A stretch of DNA of 64,000 nt. It comes from Tilletia caries (lineage: Eukaryota; Basidiomycota; Exobasidiomycetes; Tilletiales; Tilletiaceae). Under the pieces are notes generated by a model. It ran no database searches and was not told the DNA's origin. It saw nothing but the letters and a program-made list of their open reading frames with translations. This document shows, piece by piece, positions 1 to 11,415 of this stretch (the stretch's first letter is position 1; the number at the start of each line of letters is the position of its first letter). The translations under genes and the position numbers were made by a program. The stretch spans positions 712,001 to 776,000 of the forward strand of contig JALUTQ010000003.1 of NCBI GenBank assembly GCA_032718865.1, read 5' to 3'.

Positions 1-3000
1 GAGGTGGCGCCTTCGACAGCAGAGGGTAAAGTCGAGGCTGCAACAGCAGTAGCAGGAGCAGATGCAGAAGCCGGCGTCGCAACCGCGGTAACTGGAGCCG
101 TGGCTGCGACAGAAGGTACAGAAGCTGGCGGTGCGATGGTAGAGATTGAAGCGGACTGTGCAAAGACAGCAGCAGCCAGGTCGCCAATCGTGGTAGCAGG
201 AGCAGGGGTAGCGACAGGTGCAGGTGCAGTTGCAAGTTCGCCAATGATAGTCGCATGTGCAGGTGTAGGAGTAGGAACAGAAGCAGGTGCAGTTACAGTT
301 GCCGATAGAGGGGCATGAAACGGCGCTGCATCCTGCTTGGTGCCAGTACGCGGCGTCCTTGAACTACGCTTCCGCGGACTGGGACCCGGCGACTCCGCTC
401 CTTCCTTCTTGACGCCATTTTTCCCGCGAGTGTGCCGACGCCAGCTTATCAACTCTTCGTCGTCGCTTTCGTTCTCGCCGAACCCAAAGTAGTCATCACA
501 CCTCTCGAGGTTGACGGTCGCATCCGCAGATCCAGGACGGGCGGTGAGCGGCAGCTTGTCGGTGCTGCACCAGAACGGGGATTCGAGCTTTGTCCGGCCA
601 CGAACCTCGTTCTCCATCGAGCCGTACGGACGCTTGCGGAATGAAGCTCGCTCGAGCCGAGTTTGGAATTTGTCGGGAAGTCGCCGACCGACGTGGAGCA
701 GAAGGCGCAGGTGCATGAGGGAAGGGTAGAACATGCGAGAGTGGTACAGGTCCATGATGGCCCCATTGCCGTCGAGCAACGCATGCCCATACATGATGTC
801 GGCAGCTTCCGAATGCGCTCCGAACACCTCCAGGACAGCTTCAGCCAGAGGAATGGAAAGAGGCGAAAAACATTGTGCGAAGTCGTACGCCCTGTGGTAC
901 GAATGTGCGCAAGTCATGTTGCCGTACAGTCTGCAGAAAGAACATCCGGTCAGCTCCGTAAAGGTAACTGGGTGAGAGCCTCCAATCAAACTCACAGGTT
1001 GTCGTCGGCCCATGGATTAGAGCTGAGGAACGGATTCTTGTCCGGAAGCGGTTCCTCCTTCAGCTCAGACTCCGAAGTAGCGGATATAGCTGCTTGCTGC
1101 TGCGGTTGGTTCTGCTCTGCGCCAGGAGTGCTTGCATCGTTGCCCGTTGACGTTTCCGCGGGCTTGTCGAGCGCCGGGCCTTTACCCTTGTCATCTGTTC
1201 GTTCTGCCTCCGTAGTCTCTCAAGGGAAGTCGGTAAACTTGCCGACTCTACGAAGCTGGTACGGATTGTTTGTGGTCTCGTCGGAGCAGGCGTCCACATC
1301 CATCATCGCTCCTGCATAGTTCCAGGCAAGCAAAGAAACGGGCCGCTCCTCCCTGTGGTCAGATTCTCTGTTGTCAGGATCGTCGGCTTGCAGCTGGTCC
1401 AAATCAAACCCTGCAGAGCGTGAAACAAGCGAATGGCGTCAATAAAAGCGACGAAACCAAGTTCAACAGTAGGGAGTACTCACACCACCGATGCAGTTTC
1501 TCCAGCATTATTTGCTTGAAGTACTTCTTGTCCTCGACGAAGTTGTACAGGGCCAAGACGGATGCGCCCTTACAAGGATGCCCTGATCGTACAAGGACCG
1601 TCAGCAACAGTTTTCGCTCACGTACGTCCAAAATATCCTTGACCACTCACAAAAACACTTCCGCAACGCCTCGTAAGCTGCTACTTTGGCATTCACCTCG
1701 TCGTCGCGAAGGAGGTCGCGAGCGTATTGCAGCGGGACCGCAGTAGTCATGAACTCATTCGCAACCAGATCGACAATCAGGCGCTGTGTCAGATGGGGGC
1801 GTGCGTCGGCAAGAGCCTTGTGAAGCTTGTTCCGCGCAGTATCAGTGCCATAGTCGGTGTGCGCAAGGAACTTGATCACTGCAGACGTCCCAAATTTGTC
1901 AGAGAGGAGTGCAGACAAGAGTATAAAACGCACCAGATGTTTGACTCACAAGCAGCTTTGCGAGGCAAGAGTGGGATGACTTCAGTCTTCAGGGAAGTCT
2001 TCGAGCACAAAGTTGAGGTATGGCAGCTTTGCCATGCAGGATCGGCTGAAGCGCTTCTTGATGAAAAGCTCAGCCACCTCCCGACTCAGATTGAGCTTCA
2101 GCTTTCCGCTGTCGGCAAGGACCTTGAGGGCCCTGTAGGACGTCGAGCGAGCAGCGGTGAAATCGAACAACCGACTTCCCACATCGCCAGTCTGATGCAA
2201 GATGGCCTTGATCGCCATGGTCTTGGAAACGTGAAGTCCCGGTAGGCCGGACTCGATGAAAGTCGAGAGGGAAGCAGCCTTCTCCTCGGCCGTCTTCACG
2301 CTATCTCCGAAGACATTTCTCATGCTGTACAAAGACAAAACATTGGTTGAGTAAGGGCTAAAGAGGTTAAACGCTAAACCATACATCAGCTCACATCGTG
2401 TCGCAGTCATCCGTAGATACTCTGAGACCGTTCTTGGTGGCCAAAGGTGCCAGCCGAGGCTCCTGGGCAATCTGATGGACGAAATAGATCCGATTGGAAT
2501 CGTGCCGAGAGTAGTACATGAACTGTGCTCGCAAACAATTTACAAACCTGATCAGTCGCATGTCCAAGACCATTCCACTGTAAGCAAGGCCGTACTCACA
2601 TTGTACTTGTTGAAGAGCTCTTCGATGAACTTCCAGTCTGAATCTCGCTTGAACGTGATCAAGAGGTTGCTCAGCATGCTGGCATCATCGGAGACGCGAC
2701 TGATAGCCATGTCGTTGCCATACTTCAATGTGACAGAGAGAAATAATGCCCCGTCAATTTCCTGCAACCGTCCAGCTGAGATCCACTTGCTTTGGCGCAT
2801 GTACTCACGCGCCTGGCCGCCTCAGCTACGATCAAGCTATACGCTTGGAAAGGCATATGTTGGAGAACATGCGATTAGAGCCGTGGTGGTGCAGATGATG
2901 GCGCTCTCCTGCAAAACTCTGAGCGCAGCAGGAGCAAATGCGATCAAAAAAGAACAGCATTGATGAAGTCAGTGACAACCCTTTTTCGGGGGCAGACGGT

Positions 3001-3677
3001 CGAGAGATCAAATCTCACCCTCACGACCATTTGCGCCAGGTAGCGGGAGAAGTGGGCTCCTTGGTCGAGGGGTCTCTGAAAATAGTCAATGTATGCGGTC
3101 AGAAAGCCGTCGGATTGTTCAAGAGCGGGCGGATATATGCGTCACGTACCTGTAAGAGGTCGGGAGTGGCGAGTTGTGGTCACTGCAGTGCCGCATGTAT
3201 GACCTCCGTCCGGTCCAAGCTGTGACTGAAGTACGTAGCCCGGAACGAGAGGTCCTTCGTGATCGTCCACATCCGCTTGTTCGTCCGAGAGGCAACGGCA
3301 AGATGGATCGGCTCGAGATTGAGAAGGACCTCTATGAGAAGCTCTTGTGGCAGCTCGTTAAACTCCTTCATCTTCTGCTTGGGTCGCGCAGCTGCGGCCG
3401 CTTCTGTGACGGCGACGACTGCGCTCGCGCTGGGACCTGCAACAGCGTTACTTGGTCCAGCAACATCCTCGTCCATCGCCTCGTCGTGTCTATCGAGTGT
3501 CACTATCTCGTCTTCGTCCGTCACGTCGGCATCGTCTTCGTCGTGGTCGTCGTCCACGCCCTCGCCTTGAATGGGCGTGTCCGGCGGATCGAGATGCATG
3601 GGGGTCGGGAAGTAAATCTCCCCGGGCAACAGATCGGTCGGGGCTCCCGGGTGAGCGAAGAACCCATTGTTCGCCAT
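1..3677 (-). CDS. F-box protein with helical C-terminal region, multi-exon, partial at left edge
   Basis: The start codon at 3675-3677 opens an acidic, low-complexity N-terminus of about 110 residues (DDDHDEDD, then Ala-rich). An F-box follows at about residues 112-145 (core ELPQELLIEVLLNLEP), the Skp1-binding part of SCF ubiquitin ligases. Later minus-strand exons encode leucine-rich helical sequence, with good coding at about 2552-2800, 1985-2330 and 1660-1925. A Gln/Glu-rich linker lies at about 1010-1400 and a basic tail at about 320-850. The last 300 bases encode Ala/Thr/Pro repeats and run off the window, so the C-terminus is missing. Intron borders are only approximate. The first exon meets an in-frame TGA at 3180-3182, although the same frame stays coding-like up to a good donor about 35 bases further on. 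This could be a read error, a mutation or an unseen splice form. The substrate is unknown. Confidence 0.6.
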
Positions 3678-3699
3678 GGCGCTTCAGAGTGTTGGGTAG

Positions 3700-4290
3700 T
3701 GGTAGACCGAGAGACGGGTGGGTGGTCTGAGCGCCTGCGGACGCGTGTGCGTGCTTCGGAGCGGACTTCGACTTGGACAGGACTGACGACGTGTGTGCAC
3801 TCCAGATGGACAGAACCGGCTGGACGGCCGCGGGCATTTCGTTCTCACTGAAGTGTGCCGCCTCGCCGTGCTCGTCACTCGGACCTGAGGAGGCGCTACT
3901 TTCGTACGGCCTGACTCTGCGATCGAAAAGGTGAATGGCCCCGTCCCTTCCTCCTGAGCAGAGAAGATTGCCTCCGCCACTACAACTGGATACTTCGAGC
4001 GCTTCCCTGAGGCCCAGCAAAGACGTCAGTACATGCATGCGTGCTGACATCCCATACCGCCACCGAGTAATTGGACGCGCTGGAAGCGAGAAGGACGTCG
4101 TCCTGCCGCCAGGCGAGTTCGAAGACCAAGGGGGTAGGCCCGGTCGCAGTTATGCCGAGGTCTCGACCGGTGACGCGCCATTGTGGTGGGCCTGTGAATA
4201 CGTCTGCTGTGGAGTCGTCGAGGGTGTTGAGGAGAATGATGCGGCCTTCGTTGTCGCCGATGGCAAGCCATTGTGCTGAGGGTTCAGCCG
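3700..4290 (-). pseudogene. WD40-repeat gene fragment, Cdt2/DTL-like
   Basis: Two overlapping minus-strand frames together encode roughly two WD40 blades. One frame (about 4275-4020) reads LAIGDNEGRIILLN, then LAWRQDDVLLASSAYNYSVAVWD. The sequence then moves to another frame (about 4000-3840) reading NLLCSGGRDGAIHLFDRRVRP. This order and wording resemble the Cdt2/denticleless substrate receptor of CRL4 ligases, but that family call is by eye. The break falls where one frame ends in a stop just after GSARSIQ, so the piece is frameshifted. There is no start, no further blades and no end. It sits between the F-box start and a VPS13 fragment on the same strand. I read it as a relic. Confidence 0.55.
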
Positions 4291-4439
4291 CTTTGCTAGC
4301 TGTAGAAGACGAGAAGGAATGGGTAAGAATGAACTCGGTGAGCAGGGACAGGACCGCGTGTAAAGGCAGATTGTTTGAACATACAGTATGAATAGGCGCA
4401 GCAAAGAGGATGTGCGATCGCGGGGTTGAAAGATGACGA

Positions 4440-5297
4440 CCCCTGGCTGGCCGCTGGCGGGGTTGGTCTGCCAGCTGCTCTCCAATTCGTACGAGTCGAG
4501 CTGTTCTCCTCTTGCGAAGCTCGAGAGATACGATCGAGTATTGATGGCACGAGTCGGACGCCCGTACAGACCGCGACTGTTGTCACTTCGAAGTCGTCAG
4601 GGAAGCGCGACGACTCCTTGGGCCGGTTCATCCTCCTCATAAGCATCCCCATCTGATCCACCTTCAACGCCAGGACGCCCAGCAGGAACTGCTTGATCGA
4701 CAGCACGATGGCCTCCGTGTCAGCACGCTTTGGTGCAGCAAGCAGAATAATGGTCGGATCCAGCACGTGCACGCGGAACGCCATGGTGTTTTCTGAGGGC
4801 GGAGAGGAGTCTTGCTTCGTCTGGGGCTTGCTCGTACTGGTCTTCGCCTGCTGACTGCCTTTGCCCGAAAAGGCACTGGCCTCCGCGGGCGCTGGTGGGA
4901 ATGCACTCATGAAGAAGTTCATAAGGGCGAAGGCAGCGTCGAGCGAGAAAATGATGTTCGGACTGTCGACAGTCACAAGCGCCAGAGAGGACGCGTTGGC
5001 ACCGGCCGACATCCTGTAGTTCAGCACGAACTGGCGAGCGTTGTGCTTGACGGCCGGAATAATCTCCCTGAACTTGGTATCCTTGACTGACCGGGTGTCC
5101 GAGACCGTGAACGATTTCAGAGCGACATCGGCCTTCATCGCAGAGTTGCTCAGCATCTTGAACTTGACATCCGTGCCGTTGATCGCAGACTTGGCCAGAT
5201 TGGCTTTGTGAAGGCTCTCCTGGGACGTCGCAGCATCGGTGAACAGCTCGACATTGATCAGGTTGACTCGGAAGTGAAGGTCCATGCTGGGGAACAC
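4440..5297 (-). pseudogene. VPS13: VPS13 gene fragment
   Basis: One open minus-strand stretch of about 285 codons resembles an internal part of fungal VPS13, the very large lipid-transfer protein of membrane contact sites. Key stretches are TKFREIIPAVKHNARQFVLN, VDSPNIIFSLDAAFALMNFF, then FRVHVLDPTIILLAAPKRAD and LALKVDQMGMLMRRMNRPKE. A full VPS13 has about 3,000 residues, so less than a tenth is present and neither flank continues it. Upstream is a FAS fragment and downstream a WD40 fragment. A Ser/Pro-rich stretch without family similarity follows at about 4430-4530. It is open over its length but cannot encode a working protein. It could be a captured exon or the remains of a deletion. Confidence 0.6.
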
Positions 5298-5384
5298 CTC
5301 AATGTCTCGATCGACAGAACGTAGACGACCGCGGTCTCCTTACGAATAGAAAGGTCCGCGCGCGTCTTAGGCTTCGAAAAATGT

Positions 5385-6748
5385 ACTCACCAGGCGACGA
5401 TGGCTTGGATGGGGCAGTCCATCTCGAGAGCGGTAGCGAGGCTCATGAGCACCTGCACACCACTGCCTTGCGACTCCACGAAGGGGATATCTTGGAAGGC
5501 TCCCGGTCACCAGGAAGTTCAGCCTTAGCAATGGACTTTGCATTCATGCTGGCGAACTCGACCGAGCCTTCCCCGCTGAAGTCGTCGAAGTCAGTGACGA
5601 GCAAGACATGTATACTGGTTAATTCATTCACTCACGCAACGTTGGTGAAGGTCTCTTGAAGAGTGTCCTTCTACACATCCAGGTCCTGACGACGGTCGCG
5701 GAACCGCCAGTGGCTTCGGCCAGAAGGTTGAGACCCCCAGCTCGGCCGCCGGTCCACCGGAAGATGATGGGGAGGTCAGGGTTGGTAGCTGCGGGTGCGG
5801 GGTCTGACCGGACTGCGCGCAAACTCGTACCCGAAGCTGGTTAGTGAAGACGTATCGGCGAGTGCCGTTGTAGATGTAAAGGCTGATGCCGACCTGGTTG
5901 ATGTAGAGAGCGGTGACGATGAGGCTCTCGAAAGGGTCATAGTGTGTGTTGAAGAGAAGCTGGGGCTCGTTGAAGTAGACCTGCAGGGGGTGAAGTAAGC
6001 GATGTCAGTCAGTCGGTCTCGGAAAGTGTCATCCAGCTCATCAGGTCCTGATCGAAACACCCACTTCATTGGTACCCTGTCCTCCGAAGAGAGCGAAAAT
6101 GCCAGCTTCGCCCTTCCCGGCCAGGCTGAGCAGTTTCGGAGTTGGCAGCAGTGGCAACTTGCCCTGCTTCTCCAGCGTGACGTAAGCAGTGAAGTAATCG
6201 CACAAAAGACACTGCTCGTCGAACGCCGCAGCATTCATAGCGACCGAATGAATATCGACGCTGTTAGACTTCGAGATGGTGAGGTACTCGGCGTGGAAAA
6301 AAGTCCAGAGGGCCTTGACGCACTCGATGACGGGTCCGTCGGGCTCCTCGTTCACCTTGCAGGCGGAAAAGCCGAGGAACGAAGCTGTGAGCGAGACATG
6401 CGCAGGCTCAGCTCCGTTAGGGAGCGTCGAGCCCACAGCAGTCTCGTCACCATCGGACGAGTCCGCAGGAGCGAGGGCGGGCCGAGCGCTGTCGTTGCTC
6501 CCGCGGCGAGCCTTCTTGTAGGAGCTCTCAAAACCCTCACGGAGGAGTTGAGATGCGAGCCAGCCGTCCTGATAGGAAGGCACTTGGACCTTGACGTGGA
6601 CTCCGTTGGCGCCGATGGTGAGAGGACGGGTGACCGCGTATGAGGACGAGTGGGAAACTGTAGTGTCGGGCGTACTGGCACCGGACTCGACAGCGACGAA
6701 GTCCGTCGTGTGACTGGTGGGGGGAGAGTTGGAGGTAGCTGAAGGCAT
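5385..6748 (-). pseudogene. Fungal type I fatty acid synthase relic (beta SAT and ER pieces plus alpha KS piece)
   Basis: The first exon (6065-6748, 228 codons from the ATG at 6748) resembles the N-terminus of the FAS beta chain, with the acetyltransferase entry motif FALFGGQGTNE at its end. A GT-AG intron follows and the second exon starts at 5980 with VYFNEPQLLF, continuing the SAT domain for about 45 residues. The frame then jumps to PDLPIIFRWTGGRAGG (about 5725-5790), which matches the beta enoyl-reductase signature. It then jumps to FDDFSGEGSVEFASMNAK and, in a third frame, GSGVQVLMSLATALEM (about 5395-5600), which match the ketoacyl-synthase domain of the alpha chain. An intact FAS needs more than 11 kb; here three distant parts fit into 1.4 kb with frame changes. 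The 5' part is well kept and the rest is collapsed. Confidence 0.65.
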
Positions 6749-7480
6749 GATGGCGAAATTCTATTTGATGGGGACACGCAGTGGAAGGGGAAGGAAGGGC
6801 ATAACCAGGTAAGTACGTCTGCGCATTATGCAGGTATGCTGTTCTAGAGCAACAAGCCCAACTCACTATGCTGCAGCATGAGAAGGGGCGTTCGGGGCGT
6901 GGGCCATGGACTAGAACGAAAGCTGTTAAGGGCAGGGAAGGGAAGTCACTAGTCAGCGTGCTACTGGTAAAAGCAGGTGACCAAACCTTCATCTTCGAGC
7001 GGCTGCATCTGCAACCAGAAAGTGTCGTGAGCAAGCGCACAGAACGAGGCGCGATTGTATAGCAAGAACATGCTGGAGGAAATCTGCTGCTTGATTATCA
7101 CGAGAATAAGTAATTAGTAAGGAAAGGCAGAGCAGGGTAGAGTGTTGAAGACCAACCTCTTGCCGTGTAAGTGGGTGCTGTGCTCCTGCAAATTGATGTC
7201 AAAGCGATAAGCGAATATGCTTGGACCATCATACCCATCATACCGCAAACGGAGGAGGTATAGTACATACATATTAGCCTCCTGGAAGTAATAGAGCTGT
7301 CAAAGGAAGGGAAGCAAAGTCAGAGTGGATGAGAAAGGTTCAGTTTGATAAGCAAGCGCACAGTACGAGGGGGACGCGGTCAAAGCCACCGCCGAGCGGC
7401 CGAGGTCCGCCTAAATGGGCTCGATCTGAGTAAATTAAGACATGACTGGACTGAGCAGGCCGATGATGTTGAAGGCCATC
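6749..7480. other. Non-coding gap between relics
   Basis: Between the FAS relic start and the distal end of the O-mannosyltransferase relic I see no gene. Minus-strand reading gives short coding-like scraps, for example a stretch of about 25 residues around 7210-7290, but nothing I can assign. It may hold further decayed exons of the upstream relic. Confidence 0.4.
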
Positions 7481-7489
7481 TCGACGGCG

Positions 7490-8645
7490 AGAATGTGCGA
7501 AGTCCTGGCTTCTCCAACTGCTGTTGGCTTCTTGTTGGGTATGTCTATACGTGAGAGTGCAGGAGACCGCCGCCTTGGCCCATGTTCTTGAACGTGACCT
7601 TGCTACCGTAGGCAGCCTCTGTGGCGTGATAAGATGGAATGGATTAGTACGTGCAAGGACTGCAGATGAGTGCAATTTTGTTGCTCGAGTTGTACGTACC
7701 AACAGGGTTTTTTTTTTGCAAACTCATTGCCCTTGAGACCAGCCTGAAGAGACTGCTCATCTGTGAGCTGCTGGACCGGAGTGGCTAAGAAGGACGAAGT
7801 GAATCTTGAACGAAATCATGTAGATGATGGCGGGCATTACGATGAGAGCGAGTGCTCTGGCACACCAGTGTTTTGCATATTTCGCTGTTCGACGATGGAC
7901 GATGGACGATGGACGATGGAAGACTGACAAGTCAGCATGAAGACGTTAAGAAGTGGTGTGGGAGGAAAAGAAGACGTACCACTCACATTCGGAAACCACC
8001 AAACTTTTCCCACAGATCCTCCATGCTGCAGAGACCAATGAGGGCTATGGCAAACAAGCCGACCCATTTGAACTGTAGAAGGAAGGCCCTGGTAAGCGCG
8101 ATGTGCGAAGATCAGTCTCTGATGAAGGTGAGCGCAGACGTACCTGGTGGCTGCGCCGATTGACGCACCTATGAAGATGAGCCAGGGAACACGCGTGACG
8201 GAGAAAGGTCTGGTGGAAACGTGGATGGGTCAGTGTATGCGCCTTGAAGGTCAGGAAGGGAAAAGAGACATACCGGTTCTGATAGGAGTGGAACTTGACC
8301 ATGCCATGGAAGGTGAAGTAGAGCAGCACGGAGTCGAGAAGAATGAAGCGAGAGATGACAAGCTACGCATTGTCTGGATACCATCACAGGGGGGAAGAGG
8401 TAGGAAGAAAAGGTTAAGGTCGCCTGTCGCGCGAGCTGAAATCAAGCGAAAAGGGATCAACGTACCGCATAGGACCATGCCGGCGAGCAGATGGCGCGCA
8501 CGCCAGTTCCAGCCGAGAGCGCCGGATGTGGAGTAGGCGACGGGGAGATGCTGATGCTGGATGCTGCTGCTGGCGCTGCTGCTGGTTGTGGTGCTGCCGG
8601 TGGTGGTGTCACTGGTGATGCTACTGTTGCTGCTGCGTGGAACAT
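7490..8645 (-). pseudogene. Protein O-mannosyltransferase (PMT2-type) gene relic
   Basis: Several minus-strand exons in order resemble the membrane part of a PMT, the ER enzyme that O-mannosylates secretory proteins. They include ISRFILLDSVLLYFTFHGMV (about 8290-8385), KWVGLFAIALIGL with EDLWEKFGG (about 7985-8080), CARALALIVMPAIIYMISFK and HFVLLSHSGP (about 7775-7890), then GSKVTFKNMGQGGGLLHSHV at the start of the MIR region (about 7550-7620). Breaks are clear. After HSGP the frame stops and SLQAGLKGN resumes in another frame with a missing base. In the MIR entry, the Gln codon expected after LLHSHV is TAG, and the sequence then reads on in frame. The first loop and catalytic N-terminus are not recognisable, and MIR repeats and later membrane segments are absent. 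It is a pseudogene. Confidence 0.6.
7891..7918 (+). repeat. (GACGATG)4 microsatellite
   Basis: Four perfect head-to-tail copies of the 7-mer GACGATG. They lie between two exons of the O-mannosyltransferase relic, at an apparent intron/exon edge. Confidence 0.9.
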
Positions 8646-8829
8646 CTGTGCTAGGAAGGAAGGAAGGGAGGAAGGAAGGGCTGTGGATGAGAAATCGAAG
8701 AATGAGCAGCGCAGCACGGAGGGCACGGACAGGGAAGCGCGGTGTGAGACTGTGAGTACGCTGGTATCGGCCCGGGGGAGGCGGACGAATGCTGTCGTGA
8801 ACAACGAGGAGAAGTTGAAGAATGTATGA

Positions 8830-11055
8830 ATTTCGAGTCTGAGAGGAAGAAGAGCGAGGACAGCGCTCTGTGGATGCTGTGAGAAGCAGCAGCGGATGAG
8901 CGCGGCGTGGCGCGCGCGTCGGAAGGTGGATGGATGCTGTTGTGCACGACGTCGATGCGAATGTGAGATGAAAGGGTGATGGTGATGACGAGTGGTGATG
9001 GTGACGGACGCGCTCGAGAAGGGTGGGGGGAGGATTTCAGGCTGTTCGCACTCTGGTGAGGCTTCCCTTTATATAGGTGCGAGCTCTCGATGATCTCGAT
9101 GACTCGACAAGGACAGGACCGAGCCAGGACCGACGGCGCAATCGACGGCGCAATCGATTACATAAGCAAGTTTTTACCTCCCTCTAATCGAACCACGTCA
9201 ATTCGCAACGGATCGCGCTGGAAGCTTCGCAGGAAGAGGTTGGCAAGGGGAGGGACAATCCCTTCCTTGTGAGTTTCGAGTATGTTTCTGAGTTTCGAGT
9301 ACCTCGTTTACAGCAAGATGCACAACGCTTGAAAATGAGGTTTTCAAATCGTCCCCCGGGTTTGAAAACAACTTTCGAATTTGGAAGGCGCGACGGGCGG
9401 CGAGGTGAGGAAGCACTCCACGAATGCAAACCAAAATCGAGGCTCGCTCCCTCTGTATTCTCAGCATAGTACGAGGCGTCCGAGCCTCCGAGGCGACGGA
9501 ACACATCCTGTGAGCAGAGAATTTGTCTATAGCATAAAGCATTCCCGGCGATCCTGGCGAAGGCGATCGTAGAGGGCAGAGGCATACAGCTCATTTTTCA
9601 GTACCACTTTTCCAAAGATGAGGCGATAATGAGGTACGAGACGTTGGAGGGCAGACTGGCGTGGTCTTAAGTCACTGAACCTGGTGGTCTCTTCATAGTC
9701 AGTCAAGTTTTGGCAGTCTCAACGTCTCAATCACGCCCTCCTTCTCTTCTTCGATTGATATTTTCTCCTGCTTCACCATATCGCGTTCTGGTAGATTGGC
9801 ACCAGGTTCCTTGGTGATTTATTCTCCACGGACACCTTCTCTCTCATCCCTCGCTGCTTCATGCTTCATGTTGACCTGTTTTTCGTCCATTGTGCTTATA
9901 CAGATGTGCTTCCAAACTTCGAAAGTTGAGACCCGCTTCTGGCATCGTCTCGTTGGTCTCGCTGTGGGGGAAGAAACTGTCGCTCCGGACAAGCTGCGCC
10001 TCATGGCATGCCTCATAATTTTCAGGGCATGCCTCAGAACTTTTGGCCCAAGAAAACGCCATTCTCAATCGTTATGCATCTTGTGTAATGGCTGTAGGTA
10101 ATGAGGTAAAAGAACCTCCTCTAAAACCCCTAACTCTAAAGAGTTTGGGGAATTACACCGCTGTCGCATCTTCAGGGTAGCACAAGCCTTTAGAGGAAAT
10201 CGCCTTTTGCGGTCAATGGTCATAATCATAAAGTCTTTCATGATGATTTCTCAAAATAGGGGTTAGGGTGGCTATACGCAAAGACTAGCAGCACACTTTT
10301 GTTTTAGAAGGCTTATATGAGGCCTGTGCTGAGAGGCCCCGCCTTTGACTGTTGGCTCATCCTGTCAGCAGCCTGTTCAAAAGGCTGCCAGAAGGGCGAA
10401 GGCAGATCATTCAGCTGGCGAGGTCGGGGAGCAGAGCTCCGAAGACCACGTAGACCCTGAAGTTTCCCCAATTGGCGTGACTCTGTGACAGAGTTTCATG
10501 GTTTCTAGATAACCGCCGTGAATCTCAAAAAATTCGTAACTTTTTCCAGGCTGAAACGATGCACCTCTCTGAAGACAGAAACCTTTGATTCGATGAAATG
10601 CTACCCGGGGATGTGCAAGACTGGATGGTGGTGGTGAGCAAGGTGCATGTAGACGTCGTGGAGGTTGGTGAGGATGACGATGGTGGTGGTGACCAGACGA
10701 CCATGCTACAGAGGCCAGAGCGCCTGGGACCGTGCGGGGTCGGTCACCACCGGACGCGGGTCTCTTATACGTCACGTGACCTCTATTGCCCCCTTGAGCA
10801 AAAGGCTCCCAGCAGGATTGTATAATTGCGTTGCACAGGCCTCCCCAAAAGCCTTAATCAATTGGCATCTTCAGCCTTTTCCAAGCCTGTGCCCTTACCG
10901 CATTCCACGAGGCCCGTGGTACAGCTTATTGTAAGGCCAGTGGGCCGACAGCGGTGTAGAGGATCGGTCTCAAGACTCCGTTCACGAGGCAGACGTCGGT
11001 ACAAGTATCTCCTACACACCGTGACACTCGTCAAGCCCGCCGAGGTGAGTTAGCT
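8830..11055. other. Gene-poor intergenic region
   Basis: No open frame here has splice context or a recognisable product. Around 8940-9030 there is GATGGTGATG-type simple sequence. At about 9129-9152 a 12-base unit (CGACGGCGCAAT) occurs twice. Two GC-rich tracts (about 10177-10395 and 10795-10960) are dense in AAGGCT/AGCCTT and GGCCT in both orientations and flank about 400 bp of other sequence, which could be the ends of an unrecognised element. Confidence 0.4.
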
Positions 11056-11059
11056 GGGG

Positions 11060-11415
11060 AGTTGTCATTCTACCTCTCATTTGCTCCCTGTCAGCTTTGA
11101 ATCATACTCACCCTCACCCTCCTTTTCAGAATCCCGACCCGTCTGTCTCAAACGGGGTCGCAGGATGACGACTCTTTTCCAGCTCCGGCCAGGCACTTCG
11201 GATGTCGTACATAACCTGACAACTCTCCTCATCGTCACAGACAGCCTCGAGCACCTCCGATGTCCTCGACCTCGGCAGGGCATCCCTAGTCGTCGCCGGT
11301 CGCCCAGCTCTCTCCCTCATCACTGGTCCCTGGCGCTTCGTCTCCTTCCTTCGCGCTGCGTCCGTGGATCTGCCCTCGCTCAGCCCTCGTCTGTCTCTCA
11401 TCTCGCCGAGGTGCA
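11060..11415 (+). repeat. Duplicated block A, copy 1
   Basis: This block recurs at 13790-14105. Shared landmarks are CCCGACCCGTCTGTCTCA, CTCGAGCACCTCCGATGTCC, CATCCCTAGT and the CTCGCCGAGGTG end. Copies differ by substitutions and small indels, so the duplication is not recent. In copy 2 the block runs straight into the block that carries the second small secreted-protein gene. Here it is separated from the first such gene by about 1.2 kb. It has no convincing coding capacity of its own. Confidence 0.7.

Noticed and set aside
663..1319. Long plus-strand open frame of 218 codons
   Set aside because: It is the antisense shadow of the F-box gene's 3' exons; composition lacks domain content.
8491..8829. 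Plus-strand Ala/Gly/Val-rich open frame
   Set aside because: It is the complement of GCT/CAG-type simple sequence at the 5' end of the O-mannosyltransferase relic.
10255..10275. Short GGGGTTAGGG resembling telomere repeat
   Set aside because: Only one imperfect unit; not an interstitial telomere array.
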